DNA of 64,000 nucleotides, taken from Rhodoferax sp. (GTDB lineage: Bacteria > Pseudomonadota > Gammaproteobacteria > Burkholderiales > Burkholderiaceae_C). The notes under the pieces were generated by a model that saw only the letters and a list, made by a program, of their open reading frames with translations, had not been told where the DNA came from and searched no databases. How positions within the stretch are numbered: position 1 is the stretch's first letter; the number at the start of each line of letters is the position of its first letter. Below, piece by piece: positions 18,525 through 28,700 of this stretch. The translations under genes were made by a program, and so were the position numbers. Location: contig NZ_JANXMU010000073.1 in assembly GCF_025354435.1 (NCBI RefSeq), positions 124,001-188,000 of the forward strand, given 5' to 3'.

Positions 18525-19715
18525 ATGCCCGTGATCGACAAACTGGTGGAGCAAGCCCCCGGCATCGCAGCCCTGCGCCGCGAACTGCACGCCCACCCGG
18601 AACTGAGTTTTCAAGAGGTGCTGACCGCCGACCTGGTGGCGCGCCAGCTGACCGAATGGGGCATCCCCATCCACCGGGGCCTGGCGGGCACCGGCGTGGT
18701 CGGCATCCTGCAAAACGGCAGCTCCCAGCGCGCCATCGGCCTGCGCGCCGACATGGACGCGCTGCCGCTGCAAGAGTTCAACACCTTCGCCCATGCCAGC
18801 CAGCACCCCGGCAAGATGCACGCCTGCGGGCATGATGGCCACACCGCCATGCTGCTGGCCGCGGCGCAGTACCTGGCCGAACACCGCAACTTCGACGGCA
18901 CGGTCTACCTGATCTTCCAGCCTGCCGAAGAGGGCGGTGGCGGGGCCCGCGAGATGGTGCAGGAAGGCCTGTTCACCCGCTTTCCGATGGACGCGGTGTT
19001 TGGCATGCACAACTGGCCCGGCATGCAGGTGGGCCAGTTTGCCCTCAGCCCCGGCCCGGTGATGGCCTCCAGCAGCGAATTCAAGATCACCATCCACGGC
19101 AAAGGCAGCCACGCCGCCATGCCCAATATGGGTATCGACCCCGTGCCTATTGCCGCCCAGATGGTGCTGGCCTTCCAGACCATCATTAGCCGCAACAAAA
19201 AGCCCATCGACGCGGGCGTGGTGTCGGTCACCATGGTGCACGGCGGCTCGGCCACCAACATCGTGCCCGACAGCATGGAGCTGCAGGGCACAGTGCGCAC
19301 CTTCACGCTGGAGGTGCTGGATTTGATCGAAGCCCGCATGCGCCAGATTGCCGACAGCCTGTGCGAAGCCTTTGGGGCCCGTTGCGACTTTGAATTTGCC
19401 CGCAACTACCCGCCCACCATCAACCACGTCGCCGAAGCCGCCTTCGCCCGCCAGGTGATGGCCGACATCGTGGGGCCTGCCAACGTGGTCACCCAGGAAC
19501 CCACCATGGGCGCGGAAGACTTCGCCTACATGCTGCTCGCCAAGCCCGGGGCCTACTGCTTCATTGCCAACGGCGACGGCGACCACCGAGCCCTGGGCCA
19601 CGGCGCAGGCCCCTGCACCCTGCACAACCCCAGCTACGACTTCAACGACGATCTGATCCCGCTGGGTGCAACGTACTGGGTGCGTTTGGCCGAAGCCTGG
19701 TTGAAGTCGTTGTAA
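18525..19715 (+). CDS. M20D amidohydrolase (hippurate hydrolase / amino-acylase type)
   Basis: A 396-residue metal-dependent amidohydrolase. Zinc or manganese ligands are visible: Cys101 and His103 in HACGHDGHTAM, Glu135-Glu136 in FQPAEEGGGG, His in GMHNWPG and a late His in CTLHNPSYDFND. The dimerisation domain lies at about residues 185-300. Members remove acyl or indole-acyl groups from amino acids. AAGGAG precedes ATG 18525, which is ten bases after the binding-protein gene, so both form an operon. The exact substrate is not readable from the sequence. Confidence 0.92.
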   Translation: MPVIDKLVEQAPGIAALRRELHAHPELSFQEVLTADLVARQLTEWGIPIHRGLAGTGVVGILQNGSSQRAIGLRADMDALPLQEFNTFAHASQHPGKMHACGHDGHTAMLLAAAQYLAEHRNFDGTVYLIFQPAEEGGGGAREMVQEGLFTRFPMDAVFGMHNWPGMQVGQFALSPGPVMASSSEFKITIHGKGSHAAMPNMGIDPVPIAAQMVLAFQTIISRNKKPIDAGVVSVTMVHGGSATNIVPDSMELQGTVRTFTLEVLDLIEARMRQIADSLCEAFGARCDFEFARNYPPTINHVAEAAFARQVMADIVGPANVVTQEPTMGAEDFAYMLLAKPGAYCFIANGDGDHRALGHGAGPCTLHNPSYDFNDDLIPLGATYWVRLAEAWLKSL

Positions 19716-19718
19716 GTG

Positions 19719-19786
19719 ATTGCTATTAAATTAATAGCTACTAGCGTATGTGAAATATGCGCTAGAGGCCTAAAAAGCTTATAAAA
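19719..19786 (+). repeat. Palindromic repeat A between M20 hydrolase and coaX
   Basis: TTGCTATTAAAT, TAGCTACTAGCGTA, a short centre, TATGCGCTAGAGGCC and an AAAAGCTTA tail. CTAGCGTA and TATGCGCTAG form the inverted arms. The unit fills the gap between two convergent genes and its tail contains the coaX stop codon. Confidence 0.85.
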
Positions 19787-20555
19787 CTAGCGCTTTGAAA
19801 CGCTCAGCCGCCATGGCCAGCAGGCCGTCGAAAATCAGGTTGTCCACCAATTCGCACTGCACCGACATGCTGGGTGCCATCTTCCAGCCTGCGCCGCCGG
19901 TCATGTAGCAGGCGGGTTCGGCTCCGCAGTGCTGGCGCACGTGCTGCACCATGCGCTCCACGGCTCCGGCGATGGCATAGGTGCCGCCGCTAGTCAGCGC
20001 GTCGCTGGTGTTGGTGGGGAACACCCGCACCTCGCCGGTGGGCACGTGCAACCCGGCGGTGCCGGACTCCAGCGCGCGCAGCATGATGCCGTGGCCGGGC
20101 AGAATCAGGCCGCCGAGGAACTTGCCGTGGGTGTCCACCGCCTCCACCGTCACCGCCGTGCCTACCATCACCACCACCATGGGCCGCTCGGGCCCCTGGG
20201 CCAGCATGCGGTGGCGTGCGCCCACCATGGCGACCCAGCGGTCGGCCCCCAGACGGGTAGGGTGGTCGTAGCCGTTGGTCAAACCGGCCTCGGCGGGGCT
20301 GGACACCACCCACTGGGGGTGTACGTCCCACAGCTCCAGTTGCTCCAGCACGCGCCGTTTGATGGCGTCCCCGGCTACGATGCAGCCGAGGATGGACGTG
20401 GGTGTGGGCAGCTCGGCCCAGGGGCCGTCGGCCAGCTTGTCGATGTTTTCCAGAAATTCTGCGCCATGGGCCAGCAGCGCGGCCCCCGGGCGGGGCGCGT
20501 CGTACAGCGACCATTTGAGACGGGTGTTGCCAATGTCGATGGCGAGAAAACTCAT
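19779..20555 (-). CDS. coaX: Type III pantothenate kinase
   Basis: A 258-residue ASKHA-fold kinase that phosphorylates pantothenate, the first step of coenzyme A synthesis, and is insensitive to CoA feedback. The phosphate-1 motif DIGNTRLKW is at residues 7-15; [17 protein letters not shown] and GGLILPGHG follow in family order. I use ATG 20555 ([10 protein letters not shown]) rather than an upstream in-frame Met. Its stop lies in the tail of a palindromic repeat. birA, a frequent neighbour of coaX, is not seen in the window. Confidence 0.95.
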   Translation of the reverse strand: MSFLAIDIGNTRLKWSLYDAPRPGAALLAHGAEFLENIDKLADGPWAELPTPTSILGCIVAGDAIKRRVLEQLELWDVHPQWVVSSPAEAGLTNGYDHPTRLGADRWVAMVGARHRMLAQGPERPMVVVMVGTAVTVEAVDTHGKFLGGLILPGHGIMLRALESGTAGLHVPTGEVRVFPTNTSDALTSGGTYAIAGAVERMVQHVRQHCGAEPACYMTGGAGWKMAPSMSVQCELVDNLIFDGLLAMAAERFKALVL

Positions 20556-20577
20556 CCTGCGTCCTGAAGTTTTGTTG

Positions 20578-20690
20578 AACACCCCCAGGCTGCAGGGCTA
20601 CGCCTCTTTCGCCACCCCCCTTGCAGGGGGCGATTCCAGTGGCCTGGCGGAGCCAGTTCCACGGAATCCTGGGGGGCGTGCGTTCCGGCT
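20578..20690 (+). repeat. GC-rich repeat B, copy 1
   Basis: A stretch with CACCCCCAGGCTG, TTTCGCCACCCCCC, GGGGGCGATTCCAGTGGCC and GGTTCC-type blocks ending CCTGGGGGGCG. The reverse complement of 42776-42911 has the same order of blocks. It lies upstream of coaX between divergent or spaced genes. No reading frame is supported in it. Confidence 0.65.
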
Positions 20691-20793
20691 GTAGCGTGGG
20701 TGCGTCGTTGCTTATTTTGGGCGCATTATCAACTGCGGCCTGGCTCTGCACGCTGGTGTTTACACCTTGATGACAATCTTCCTGGCGCTGCGC

Positions 20794-21903
20794 CTAGCTT
20801 TGCCGCCAGGGCAGGTTATGGAAGCGCCAGCCGCCTTTGCGGCCGCGGTGGGCTTCGGTGTCGGGGTCGCCTTCGAAGCCTTCCAGGATGTTGTAGGCCT
20901 GCAGCCCCAGCTCGGTGGCGCGCTTGGCGGCGGCCACGGAGCGCACGCCGCTGCGGCACAGCAGCACGGCTTTTTTGCCGCCTGCCAGCGCGGCTTGCAG
21001 GCCGGTGTCGAAATCGGCGTTCAGGGCCATGCCGGGCCATTGCTTCCAGGCCAGCGGCACGGCACCCGGCACCTCGCCGACCCAGGCGCGCTCGGCATCG
21101 GTGCGCACGTCGACCAGCACCGCCTCGCCCGCCTGCCACCAGGCGCAGGCCAGCTGGGGCGACACGTCGCCCGCATAGCCTTCGGCGGGGCGGACCAGGG
21201 GCGGCAGCGGGCTGGCTTCGTGCGGCAGGCCCGAGGCCTGGTTGGCGGGCACGGCTTGGTCCATGCGTTGTGGGCGGGGCAGGTTCAGGGCTTCCATGGT
21301 GGCGATAAATTCCGGTAGGGTTTTGTGGGCGATGCGCGGATTGTGGGACTTCTCGGCCCCGATGCTGGACTGGGTTTTACCGTGGTAATCATGCCCCGGC
21401 CAGACCCGCGTCATGTCGGGCAGGGCAAACAGAATCTGGGTGATGCTGTGGTACAGGGCTTCGGCGCTGCCCGACTGGAAATCGGTGCGGCCACAGCCGC
21501 CGATGAGCAGGGTGTCGCCAGTGAACACATGGTCGCGCCACACAAAACTCATGCTGCCCGCGGTATGACCAGGTGTGTGCAGTGCCTGCAGGGTTTCGCT
21601 GCCAAAGCGCAGCAGGTCGCCGTGCTGCAACTGCATTGCCGCACCCTGGATGCCGCAGCCCGCAGGCACTGCCGTCTGGGCCCCGGTGTGTTCGGCCAGC
21701 CGGCCCGCGCTGGTGATGTGGTCGGCGTGGGCATGGGTTTCCAGCGTCCATACCAGCGACAGGCCCTGGGTTTGCAGCAGCGCCAGATCGCGCTCCAGCA
21801 GGGTGTCCACCGGGTCGATGATGGCGGCGGCGTGGCTGAGTGGATCGACCAGCACGTAGGTGTAGGTGTGGCTGGCGGGGTCGAAAAGCTGGATGGGTTG
21901 CAT
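20794..21903 (-). CDS. Persulfide dioxygenase-rhodanese fusion (ETHE1-type plus rhodanese)
   Basis: A 369-residue fusion. Residues 1-235 are a metallo-beta-lactamase fold with the ETHE1 signature THAHADHIT (His57, His59, Asp61, His62), His113 in HTPGHTAG, Asp130 in FTGDTLL and His171 in WPGHDY; the iron ligands of persulfide dioxygenases correspond to the first His, His113 and Asp130. Residues 245-365 are a rhodanese domain with catalytic Cys316 in LLCRSGVRS. Such fusions (PRF) oxidise glutathione persulfide and transfer sulfane sulfur in cytoplasmic sulfide detoxification. I start at ATG 21903; the frame is open upstream but lacks family sequence. Confidence 0.93.
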   Translation of the reverse strand: MQPIQLFDPASHTYTYVLVDPLSHAAAIIDPVDTLLERDLALLQTQGLSLVWTLETHAHADHITSAGRLAEHTGAQTAVPAGCGIQGAAMQLQHGDLLRFGSETLQALHTPGHTAGSMSFVWRDHVFTGDTLLIGGCGRTDFQSGSAEALYHSITQILFALPDMTRVWPGHDYHGKTQSSIGAEKSHNPRIAHKTLPEFIATMEALNLPRPQRMDQAVPANQASGLPHEASPLPPLVRPAEGYAGDVSPQLACAWWQAGEAVLVDVRTDAERAWVGEVPGAVPLAWKQWPGMALNADFDTGLQAALAGGKKAVLLCRSGVRSVAAAKRATELGLQAYNILEGFEGDPDTEAHRGRKGGWRFHNLPWRQS

Positions 21904-21995
21904 GGCGGGCTCCGGGGTGTGTTTCGGCGCTATTTTGAGGCTTGAGGCGAACCGCATGCATCCATTCCTGCAGGCCACCGTGGGGGGCAACGCCT

Positions 21996-23665
21996 CTAGT
22001 CGTCCTTGCGCGTCCACACGCCGACCAAGGCTTTGCCCTTTTGCCACATCGACAGGCGCTCGTCGGACAGCACGTCCAGAAAGTCCGACAGGCGCTTGGA
22101 CTTGACCATGGTGTAGACCGTCAGCACCGTGGTCAGGATAAAGACGATGGCAAAGATGGCCAGCCGCCGCTCCATCGGGGCATCGGCTTCGGCCATCAGG
22201 TTCATGCCCAAAAAGCCAGTGGTCACGGTGCCGATCAGGCCAAAGATGGTGACCACGGTGAGGCGCACCACGGTATTGGCCTGGCGGCGCAGGCTGTCGG
22301 CCTCCAGGTACTGGTTCATCTCGGCGATGCGTTCCTTGACCTCGGCGTGCAGCGGCTCCAGCCCCAGGTGCTGGGAACACATGTGGAACAGCGCGCGCAC
22401 CTGGGCCTGCTCGGACAGTTCATGGAACCAGTAGCGGTGGGTGAAGCGCAAGAAGCTGCCAAAGCCGTAGCGGATGGAGCGCTTGAACTGGCGCACGCTG
22501 GCGGCATCGCTGATGTCCAGGTTTTTCAGCGCCTCGGCCAGCCGGTCGGAGTACATCAGCAGAGCGGCTTTCTGGAAGTGGGCAATCAGGAAGACCAGGA
22601 AATGCTGGTGCCGGAACTGCGCCAGCACGCCCCGGTCGCGGCAGCCGTAGAACTGGCTGCTGGCATCGCCCACCACCAGGGCGTGGCCGTTGCACAGGTA
22701 GCGGGTGTTGGGGCGGCACCGCCTTCGGTCCAGAAGCGGTCGTAGCAGTATTTGTGCTCAAAGTCGCTCAGATGCTGGTCGCCGTAGGGCAGGGCGCAGC
22801 CCCCGGCGGGGTCGCGCGCGCCCGAGCCGGTGACCAGGCCCAGGCGTACAAAGTCGCTGCGGGTCAGGTCGCGTGGCCGGTCCATGGCCAGGTAGGCCAT
22901 CAGCGGCATGCGGTAGTACTCGATCTGGCGAAAGCGCAGCGCACCGGGGTGGTCCGAGTGGTCGCCCACCAGCGGCTGCATCATGAAGTCCCAGTGGGCC
23001 GAGATGCGTGGCGCGCGCCGGGTGCTGACGTGGGACAAAAAGGCATCGCGCTGGTTGGCATCGGACGCGGCCAGCACCTGGCCCTGCGCGCCCAGCCACT
23101 CGGCGCTGGCCAGGCAGTGCAGGGCTTGGCCCGCATCGTCCCAGCCTGCCGGGTAGGCACGGCCAAAGCGGTACATCAGCTCCTGCGCCGTCTCCAGCGG
23201 CAGGTGGTTGGCGGTGACCTCCACGTTCAGCAGCACCAGGTCCACGTCGAGGAAGAAGTACGGGTCTACGTGCACCGTGTCCAGTGTGATGGGCGCGTCG
23301 CCAGGGCGCGGCGGCACCCGCACAGCGGTGATGTCGTGGCGGCGAAAGACCCGCATTGGCGAGCCTTGCACCTTGTGCGATTCGCCGTGTTTGGGCAGAC
23401 CTTCGCCGTACAAAAACCGCTGTACGTAGGGCAAAAAGGTCACAAATTCGTTGTAATGCCGCTCGTGGAAGCTGCTGCTGTCGCCGGTGAATTCGTCCAC
23501 CACTTCGCGCCAGGGGGATGCCTCGCCCATGTCGGCCAGCACCTGCCAGGGCTTGGCCACCGTGCCCTCGCTGCCGCGCACCGGCATGAGCCGCACGGGC
23601 CACAGCAAAACCTGGCGGAAGTGCTCGACAACAGGGGGCACGGTGGAGGCTGTGTCTGGGCGCAT
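21996..23665 (-). pseudogene. CorA-like divalent-cation transporter, frameshifted
   Basis: Two minus-strand frames together encode a CorA-family protein of about 556 residues. The first part (23665 down to about 22713) ends normally at YCYDRFWTEG; then the frame is lost, and the continuation (PNTRYLCNGHALVVGDAS) is in another frame down to 21996. The join is at GGGG 22710-22713 on the plus strand; adding one base there restores one frame. The second part carries the two membrane helices and the CorA signature GMN (GFLGMNLMA). The N-terminal domain is longer than in classical CorA, which is about 316 residues. It may be a true pseudogene or a homopolymer sequencing error. ATG 23665 is my chosen start. 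Confidence 0.75.
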
Positions 23666-23751
23666 GGGCGATCCGTGGGCAGTAATAGCCCAAAGTGTAG
23701 AGGAACCCAAGCGCCCCGTGGCGTGGAATCTACGTAGCCGATTTAGTGAAA

Positions 23752-23818
23752 ATTGCTATATAAATAATAGCTTTAGGCGCATATTGCATATGCGCTAGAG
23801 GTACTATTTATACTTATT
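23752..23818 (+). repeat. Palindromic repeat A upstream of the CorA-like gene, at the tetR end
   Basis: A variant copy: TTGCTATATAAATAATAGCTTTAG, then GCGCATAT-TGC-ATATGCGC, a perfect eight-base inverted repeat, then TAGAGG and an AT-rich tail that includes the stop codon of the TetR gene at 23814-23816. Confidence 0.75.
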
Positions 23819-24428
23819 TAGTATCAGGGCTATAGCCGCCCATGAAAACCCGTACCGCCCGGGCCACCTTGCCTTGCACCTGTTCGGGTGTCAGTTCCGG
23901 GTTTTCGCGGTAGAAATAGCGGTGGTCGATCTCGGAGTGCATCAGCGCGCCAAAGTGCCGGGCGGCCACCAACGGGTCGGCCTGGCGCAGCAGGCCCCGG
24001 TCCATCACCGACTGCATGTACGCCGCCATGGCCTGCTCGCCCTGTTGCTGGCCGGCTTCATAAAACAAACGCCCCACCTCGGAGTGTCCGGCTTCGGCCA
24101 GCACCAGGCGGTACGAAGACATGGCCGTGGCCGAGGCCAGAAACACCAGCAGGCGCTCGCCAAAGCGTTGCAGCAAGCTGGGCAAATCGTCGTCCTTGGA
24201 GGTGGTTAACTCCTCCAGCGCCGGGTCGATGTGCTCGGCCCCGAACTGGCGGGCCAGCGTCAGGAAGATGGCTTCCTTGGACGGGAAGTAGCCGTACAGC
24301 GTGGCTTTGGAGCCGCCAAGGCGGGCCGCAATGGCCGCCATGGAGGCCCGTTCGTAGCCCATTTCCAAAAACACCTCGGAGGCGATTTTCAGGATCGCAT
24401 CGCGCTTGGCATCGGTGCGGACTTTCAT
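23814..24428 (-). CDS. TetR/AcrR-family repressor of the adjacent RND pump
   Basis: A 204-residue regulator with a helix-turn-helix at about residues 10-55 (AILKIASEVFLEMGYERASM, then GGSKATLYGYFPSKEAIF) and a C-terminal ligand domain of the AcrR_C type. It is divergent from the efflux genes, the classic layout for a local repressor that is released by a pump substrate. A 17-base palindrome at the start region of the pump transcript is a likely operator. ATG 24428 is used. Confidence 0.93.
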   Translation of the reverse strand: MKVRTDAKRDAILKIASEVFLEMGYERASMAAIAARLGGSKATLYGYFPSKEAIFLTLARQFGAEHIDPALEELTTSKDDDLPSLLQRFGERLLVFLASATAMSSYRLVLAEAGHSEVGRLFYEAGQQQGEQAMAAYMQSVMDRGLLRQADPLVAARHFGALMHSEIDHRYFYRENPELTPEQVQGKVARAVRVFMGGYSPDTK

Positions 24429-24468
24429 GGGCTGCCTCTTTTAAGTGTACTCATGTGTACATTTTTGC

Positions 24469-24498
24469 TTGACAGACGGTAAATGTCAAATTTAAAAT
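24469..24498 (+). promoter_or_regulatory. Promoter of the RND efflux operon
   Basis: TTGACA at 24469-24474 (perfect -35) and TAAAAT at 24493-24498 (5/6 of -10) with an 18-base spacer. It points toward the membrane-fusion-protein gene and its start region coincides with the palindrome at 24500-24516. Confidence 0.75.
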
Positions 24499-24499
24499 A

Positions 24500-24516
24500 A
24501 ACCGTACAGTACAGTT
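24500..24516. promoter_or_regulatory. Probable TetR operator
   Basis: AACCGTACAGTACAGTT reads almost the same on both strands: AAC-x-GTAC-x-GTAC-x-GTT. It directly follows the -10 box, so a bound repressor would block initiation. GTGTAC is also repeated at 24445-24450 and 24455-24460, which may be a second, weaker site on the regulator side. Confidence 0.65.
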
Positions 24517-24579
24517 ATGGATAACGCTTTGATCCATCGCAAGCCATCGGCAGATGCCTTGCCACCCAGGAGGTTTTCC

Positions 24580-25776
24580 ATGCAGATCCCTTATTTTTCG
24601 CACCGGCCCACAGCGGCCTGGATGGCCGTGTCGGCATTGGCCATGGTGCTGGCTTTGGCCGCCTGCGGCCAGGCGGCTTCCAACGCAGCCCCGGCTGCGG
24701 CCCCAGCGGCACCCCAGGTCAGCTACATCGTGGTGCAACCCCAGCGCGTAGCGCTGACCAGCGAGCTGCCCGGTCGCACCTCGCCAGTGGAAGTGGCCGA
24801 CGTACGGCCCCAGGTCACCGGCCTGGTGCAGACGCGCAAGTTTGTCGAAGGCAGCGAGGTCCAGGCCGGTACGCTGCTGTACCAGGTAGACCCCGCCAGC
24901 TACCGCGCCACGGTTGACAGCGCGCAGGCCGCGTTGGCCAAGGCGCAGGCCACGCTGGTGTCCACCAAGCTGCAGGCCAGCCGCTACAAGGAGCTGGTGG
25001 CCATCAAGGCGGTAAGCCAGCAAGAGGCCGACAACGCCGCAGTCACCGAGCTGCAGGGCGAGGCCGATGTGGCTTCGGCCAAGGCAGCGCTGCAAACTGC
25101 CAAGATCAACCTTGACTACACCCGCATCGTCGCGCCCATCAGCGGGCGCATCGGCAAATCGGCGGTGACGGTGGGGGCCTTGGTCACCGCCAACCAGACC
25201 ACCGCGCTGGCCACGGTGCAAAAGCTCAACCCCATCTACGTGGACATCACCCAGTCCAGCAGTGCCTTGCTGGCGCTGAAGCGGGCACTGGCGCAGGGCA
25301 CGCTGGGCAGCGGTACGGCCAAGGTCACGCTGCGGCTGGAAGACGGCAGCACCTACCCGCTGGACGGCAAGCTCAAATTCACCGACGTGACGGTGGACCA
25401 AACCACCGGCGCCGTCACCCTGCGCGCCGAGTTCCCCAACCCCCACGCTGAGCTGCTGCCCGGCATGTACGTGCGCGCCGTGCTGGCCCAGGCCGTGGCC
25501 GAGCAGGCGCTGCTGGTGCCACAGCCCGCCGTGAGCCGCGACAGCACCGGTAAACCGGTCGCCTTTGTGGTGGCCGCCGACGGCAAGCTGGAGCAGCGCA
25601 CGCTGGTGACCGACCGCGCCATTGGCGACCAGTGGCTGGTGACCAGCGGCCTGCAAGCGGGCGACAAGCTGGTGGTCGAAGGCCAGCAAAAAGCCCAGCC
25701 CGGCGCGGCAGTCGATGCCAAACCCCTGACGGCGAAGCCTGCCGTTGCCGCAAGCGCCGCTGTGGCCCAGAAGTAA
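24580..25776 (+). CDS. RND efflux periplasmic adaptor (membrane fusion protein, lipoprotein)
   Basis: A 398-residue adaptor of the AcrA/MexA type that links inner-membrane pump and outer-membrane channel. The N-terminus is a lipoprotein signal with lipobox LAAC (Cys29). A barrel-sandwich lipoyl domain surrounds an alpha-helical hairpin (about residues 95-165), followed by beta-barrel and membrane-proximal domains; the segment LDYTRIVAPISGRIG is typical. The start is ATG 24580, behind AGGAGGTT; an in-frame ATG at 24517 would overlap the operator. The Ala-rich tail ends 15 bases before the pump gene. Confidence 0.95.
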   Translation: MQIPYFSHRPTAAWMAVSALAMVLALAACGQAASNAAPAAAPAAPQVSYIVVQPQRVALTSELPGRTSPVEVADVRPQVTGLVQTRKFVEGSEVQAGTLLYQVDPASYRATVDSAQAALAKAQATLVSTKLQASRYKELVAIKAVSQQEADNAAVTELQGEADVASAKAALQTAKINLDYTRIVAPISGRIGKSAVTVGALVTANQTTALATVQKLNPIYVDITQSSSALLALKRALAQGTLGSGTAKVTLRLEDGSTYPLDGKLKFTDVTVDQTTGAVTLRAEFPNPHAELLPGMYVRAVLAQAVAEQALLVPQPAVSRDSTGKPVAFVVAADGKLEQRTLVTDRAIGDQWLVTSGLQAGDKLVVEGQQKAQPGAAVDAKPLTAKPAVAASAAVAQK

Positions 25777-25791
25777 TCCCGGAGAATTTTC

Positions 25792-28700
25792 ATGGCCCGT
25801 TTTTTCATCGACCGCCCGATCTTCGCCTGGGTACTGGCCATCGTCGTGATGCTGGCCGGCATCTTGTCGATCACCAGCCTGCCCATCGCGCAGTACCCCA
25901 CCATTGCCCCACCGTCGGTGGGTATCAGCGCCAGCTACCCCGGCGCATCTGCCAAAACGCTGGAGGACACCGTCACCCAGATCATTGAGCAAAAAATGAA
26001 GGGGCTGGACGGACTGGACTACATATCGTCGACCAGCGACGCGTCGGGTAGCGTCAACATCACCCTGACCTTCGAGAACGGCACCAACCCCGACACCGCC
26101 CAGGTGCAGGTGCAAAACAAGCTGGCCCTGGCCACGCCGCTGCTGCCGCAAGAGGTGCAGCAGTAGGGCGTGCAGGTCACCAAATCGTCCGCCAGCTTTT
26201 TGAGCGTGATCGCTTTCGTGTCTGAAAACGGCAAGATGAACGGCGCGGATTTGGCCGACTACGTGGCCGCCAACGTGCAAGACCAGATCAGCCGCGTGCA
26301 GGGTATGGGCGACACCACGCTGTTTGGCGCGCAGTACGCCATGCGCGTCTGGCTGGACCCGAGCAAGCTGAACAACTTCAAGCTCACCCCGGCCGATGTG
26401 AGCACCGCCATCAGCGCGCAAAACGCCCAGGTGTCGGCCGGCCAGCTCGGCGGCTTGCCGTCGGCGGCCGGGCAGCAGCTCAATGCCACCATCACCTCGC
26501 AAACCCGGCTGCAGACCGCGGCAGAGTTTGAAAACATCATTCTCCGCACCCAGACCGACGGCTCCAACGTGCGCCTGCGCGACGTGGCCCGCATCGAGCT
26601 GGGCAGCGAGAACTACGGCAGCGTGGCCCACTTCAACGGCAAGCCCGCCACCGGCCTGGCCATCAAGCTGGCCACTGGCGCGAATGCTCTCGACACCGTG
26701 CGCGGTGTGGATGCCAAGCTGGACGAACTGGGCAAGTTCTTCCCCGCCGGTATGAAGGCCTACAAGCCCTACGACACCACGCCGTTTGTGCGCATCTCCA
26801 TCGAAGAAGTGGTCAAGACGCTGATCGAGGCCGTGGTGCTGGTGTTCTTTGTGATGTATTTGTTTTTGCAGAACTTCCGCACCACGCTGATCCCCACCAT
26901 CGCCGTGCCGGTGGTGCTGCTGGGCACCTTTGGCGTGCTGTCGGCGTTTGGTTATTCCATCAACACCCTGACCATGCTGGCCATGGTGCTGGCCATCGGC
27001 CTGCTGGTGGACGATGCGATTGTGGTGGTGGAAAACGTGGAGCGGGTGATGACCGAAGACGGCTCCACGCCGCTGGAGGCCACGCGCAAATCCATGGGCC
27101 AGATCACCGGCGCGCTGGTGGGTGTGGCCCTGGTGCTGGCGGCGGTGTTTGTGCCGATGGCGTTTTTTGGGGGCTCTACCGGCGTGATCTACCGCCAGTT
27201 CACCGTCACCATCGTGGCGGCCATGACGCTGTCGGTGCTGGTGGCGATGATCCTCACGCCCGCCCTGTGCGCCACCTTGCTCAAGCCCGTGGCCAAGGGC
27301 CATGCGCTGACCAACACCGGCTTTTTTGGCTGGTTCAACCGCGTGTTCGACCGCGGCAGCCAGCGCCACCAGGGCGTGGTGCGCCACATGCTGGGGCGCG
27401 GCAAGGTCTACATGCTGGGCTACGCGGTGGTGGTGGCTTTTGTGGGCTATAGCTTCACCAAGATCCCGGCCAGCTTCTTGCCCGACGAAGACCAGGGCAG
27501 CCTGTTCACCCTGATCCAGTTGCCGCCCGGTGCCACGCAAGAGCGCACGCTGAAGGTGATCGACACGGTAGAAAAGCACTTTCTGGAAGACCAGAAGGAC
27601 GCGGTCGAATCCGTCTTCTCGGTGGCTGGTTTCAGCTTTGCCGGTAGCGGGCAGAACGCGGGCCTGGCCTTCGTCAAGCTCAAGTCCTGGGACGAGCGCA
27701 CCGCCGCTGCGTTGAAGGTCAGCGCCGTGGCGGCCAAAGCCTCGGCGGCGTTTGCCAGCATCCGCGACGGCTCGGTGTTTGCCGTGGTGCCGCCCGCCGT
27801 GTCCGAGCTGGGCAACGCCACCGGTTTCGATTTGATGCTGCAAGACCGCGGCAACGTGGGGCATGCCGCCCTGATGCAGGCGCGCAACCAGTTACTGGGC
27901 GCGCTGGCGCAAGAAAAAGGCCTGGTCGGCGTGCGCCCCAACGGGCTGGAAGACACGGCCGAGTTCAAGCTGGAGATCGACGCGCAAAAAGCCGGTGCTC
28001 TGGGCCTGGGCATGGCCGACATCAACGCCACCTTTTCTGCCGCCTGGGGTAGCAGCTATGTGAACGACTTCATCGACCAGGGCCGGGTGAAAAAGGTCTT
28101 CTTGCAGGCCGACGCGCAGTTCCGCATGCTGCCCAGCGACATCGACCGCTGGTTCGTGCGCAACAGCAGCGGAACCATGGTGCCGTTCAGCGCGTTTGCC
28201 ACTGCCGCCTGGACCTCCGGTTCACCCCGGCTGGAGCGCTACAACAGCGTGCCCTCGGTCGAGATTCTGGGCATGGGCCTGCCCGGCGTGTTGTCCAGCG
28301 GCGAGGCCATGGACCTGGTGGAAAAACACGCCGCCGCGCTGCCCGCGGGCATAGGCTACGAGTGGACCGGCCTGTCCAAGCAAGAGCGCGCCTCCAGCGG
28401 CCAAAGCAGCATGCTGTACGCCGTGTCCATCCTAGTGGTGTTCCTGTGCCTGGCGGCCCTGTACGAGAGCTGGGCCATCCCGCTGTCGGTCATCTTGGTG
28501 GTGCCCCTGGGCGTGCTGGGCACCCTGCTGGCCGCCATGCTGAGCTTCAAGATGAACGACGTGTACTTCCAGGTGGGCCTGCTCACCACCGTGGGCCTGG
28601 CCTCGAAAAACGCGATTTTGATTGTGGAGTTTGCCAAGGACCTGGTGGCCGACGGCATGGACGAGGTGCAGGCTGCGCTCACTGCCGCCCGCATGCGCCT

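Noticed and set aside
20794-22380. 528-codon frame for the persulfide dioxygenase with a long N-terminal extension
   Set aside because: Sequence before Met at 21903 has no homology and is antisense-like relative to the neighbouring CorA-like gene end.
22754-23737. A 327-codon plus-strand frame opposite the CorA-like gene
   Set aside because: Low-complexity antisense composition; the minus strand carries the CorA-like homology.
24451-27864. A 1137-codon minus-strand frame opposite the efflux genes
   Set aside because: His/Gly/Gln-rich composition typical of antisense frames in GC-rich DNA; no family motif, and the plus strand encodes clear RND proteins.
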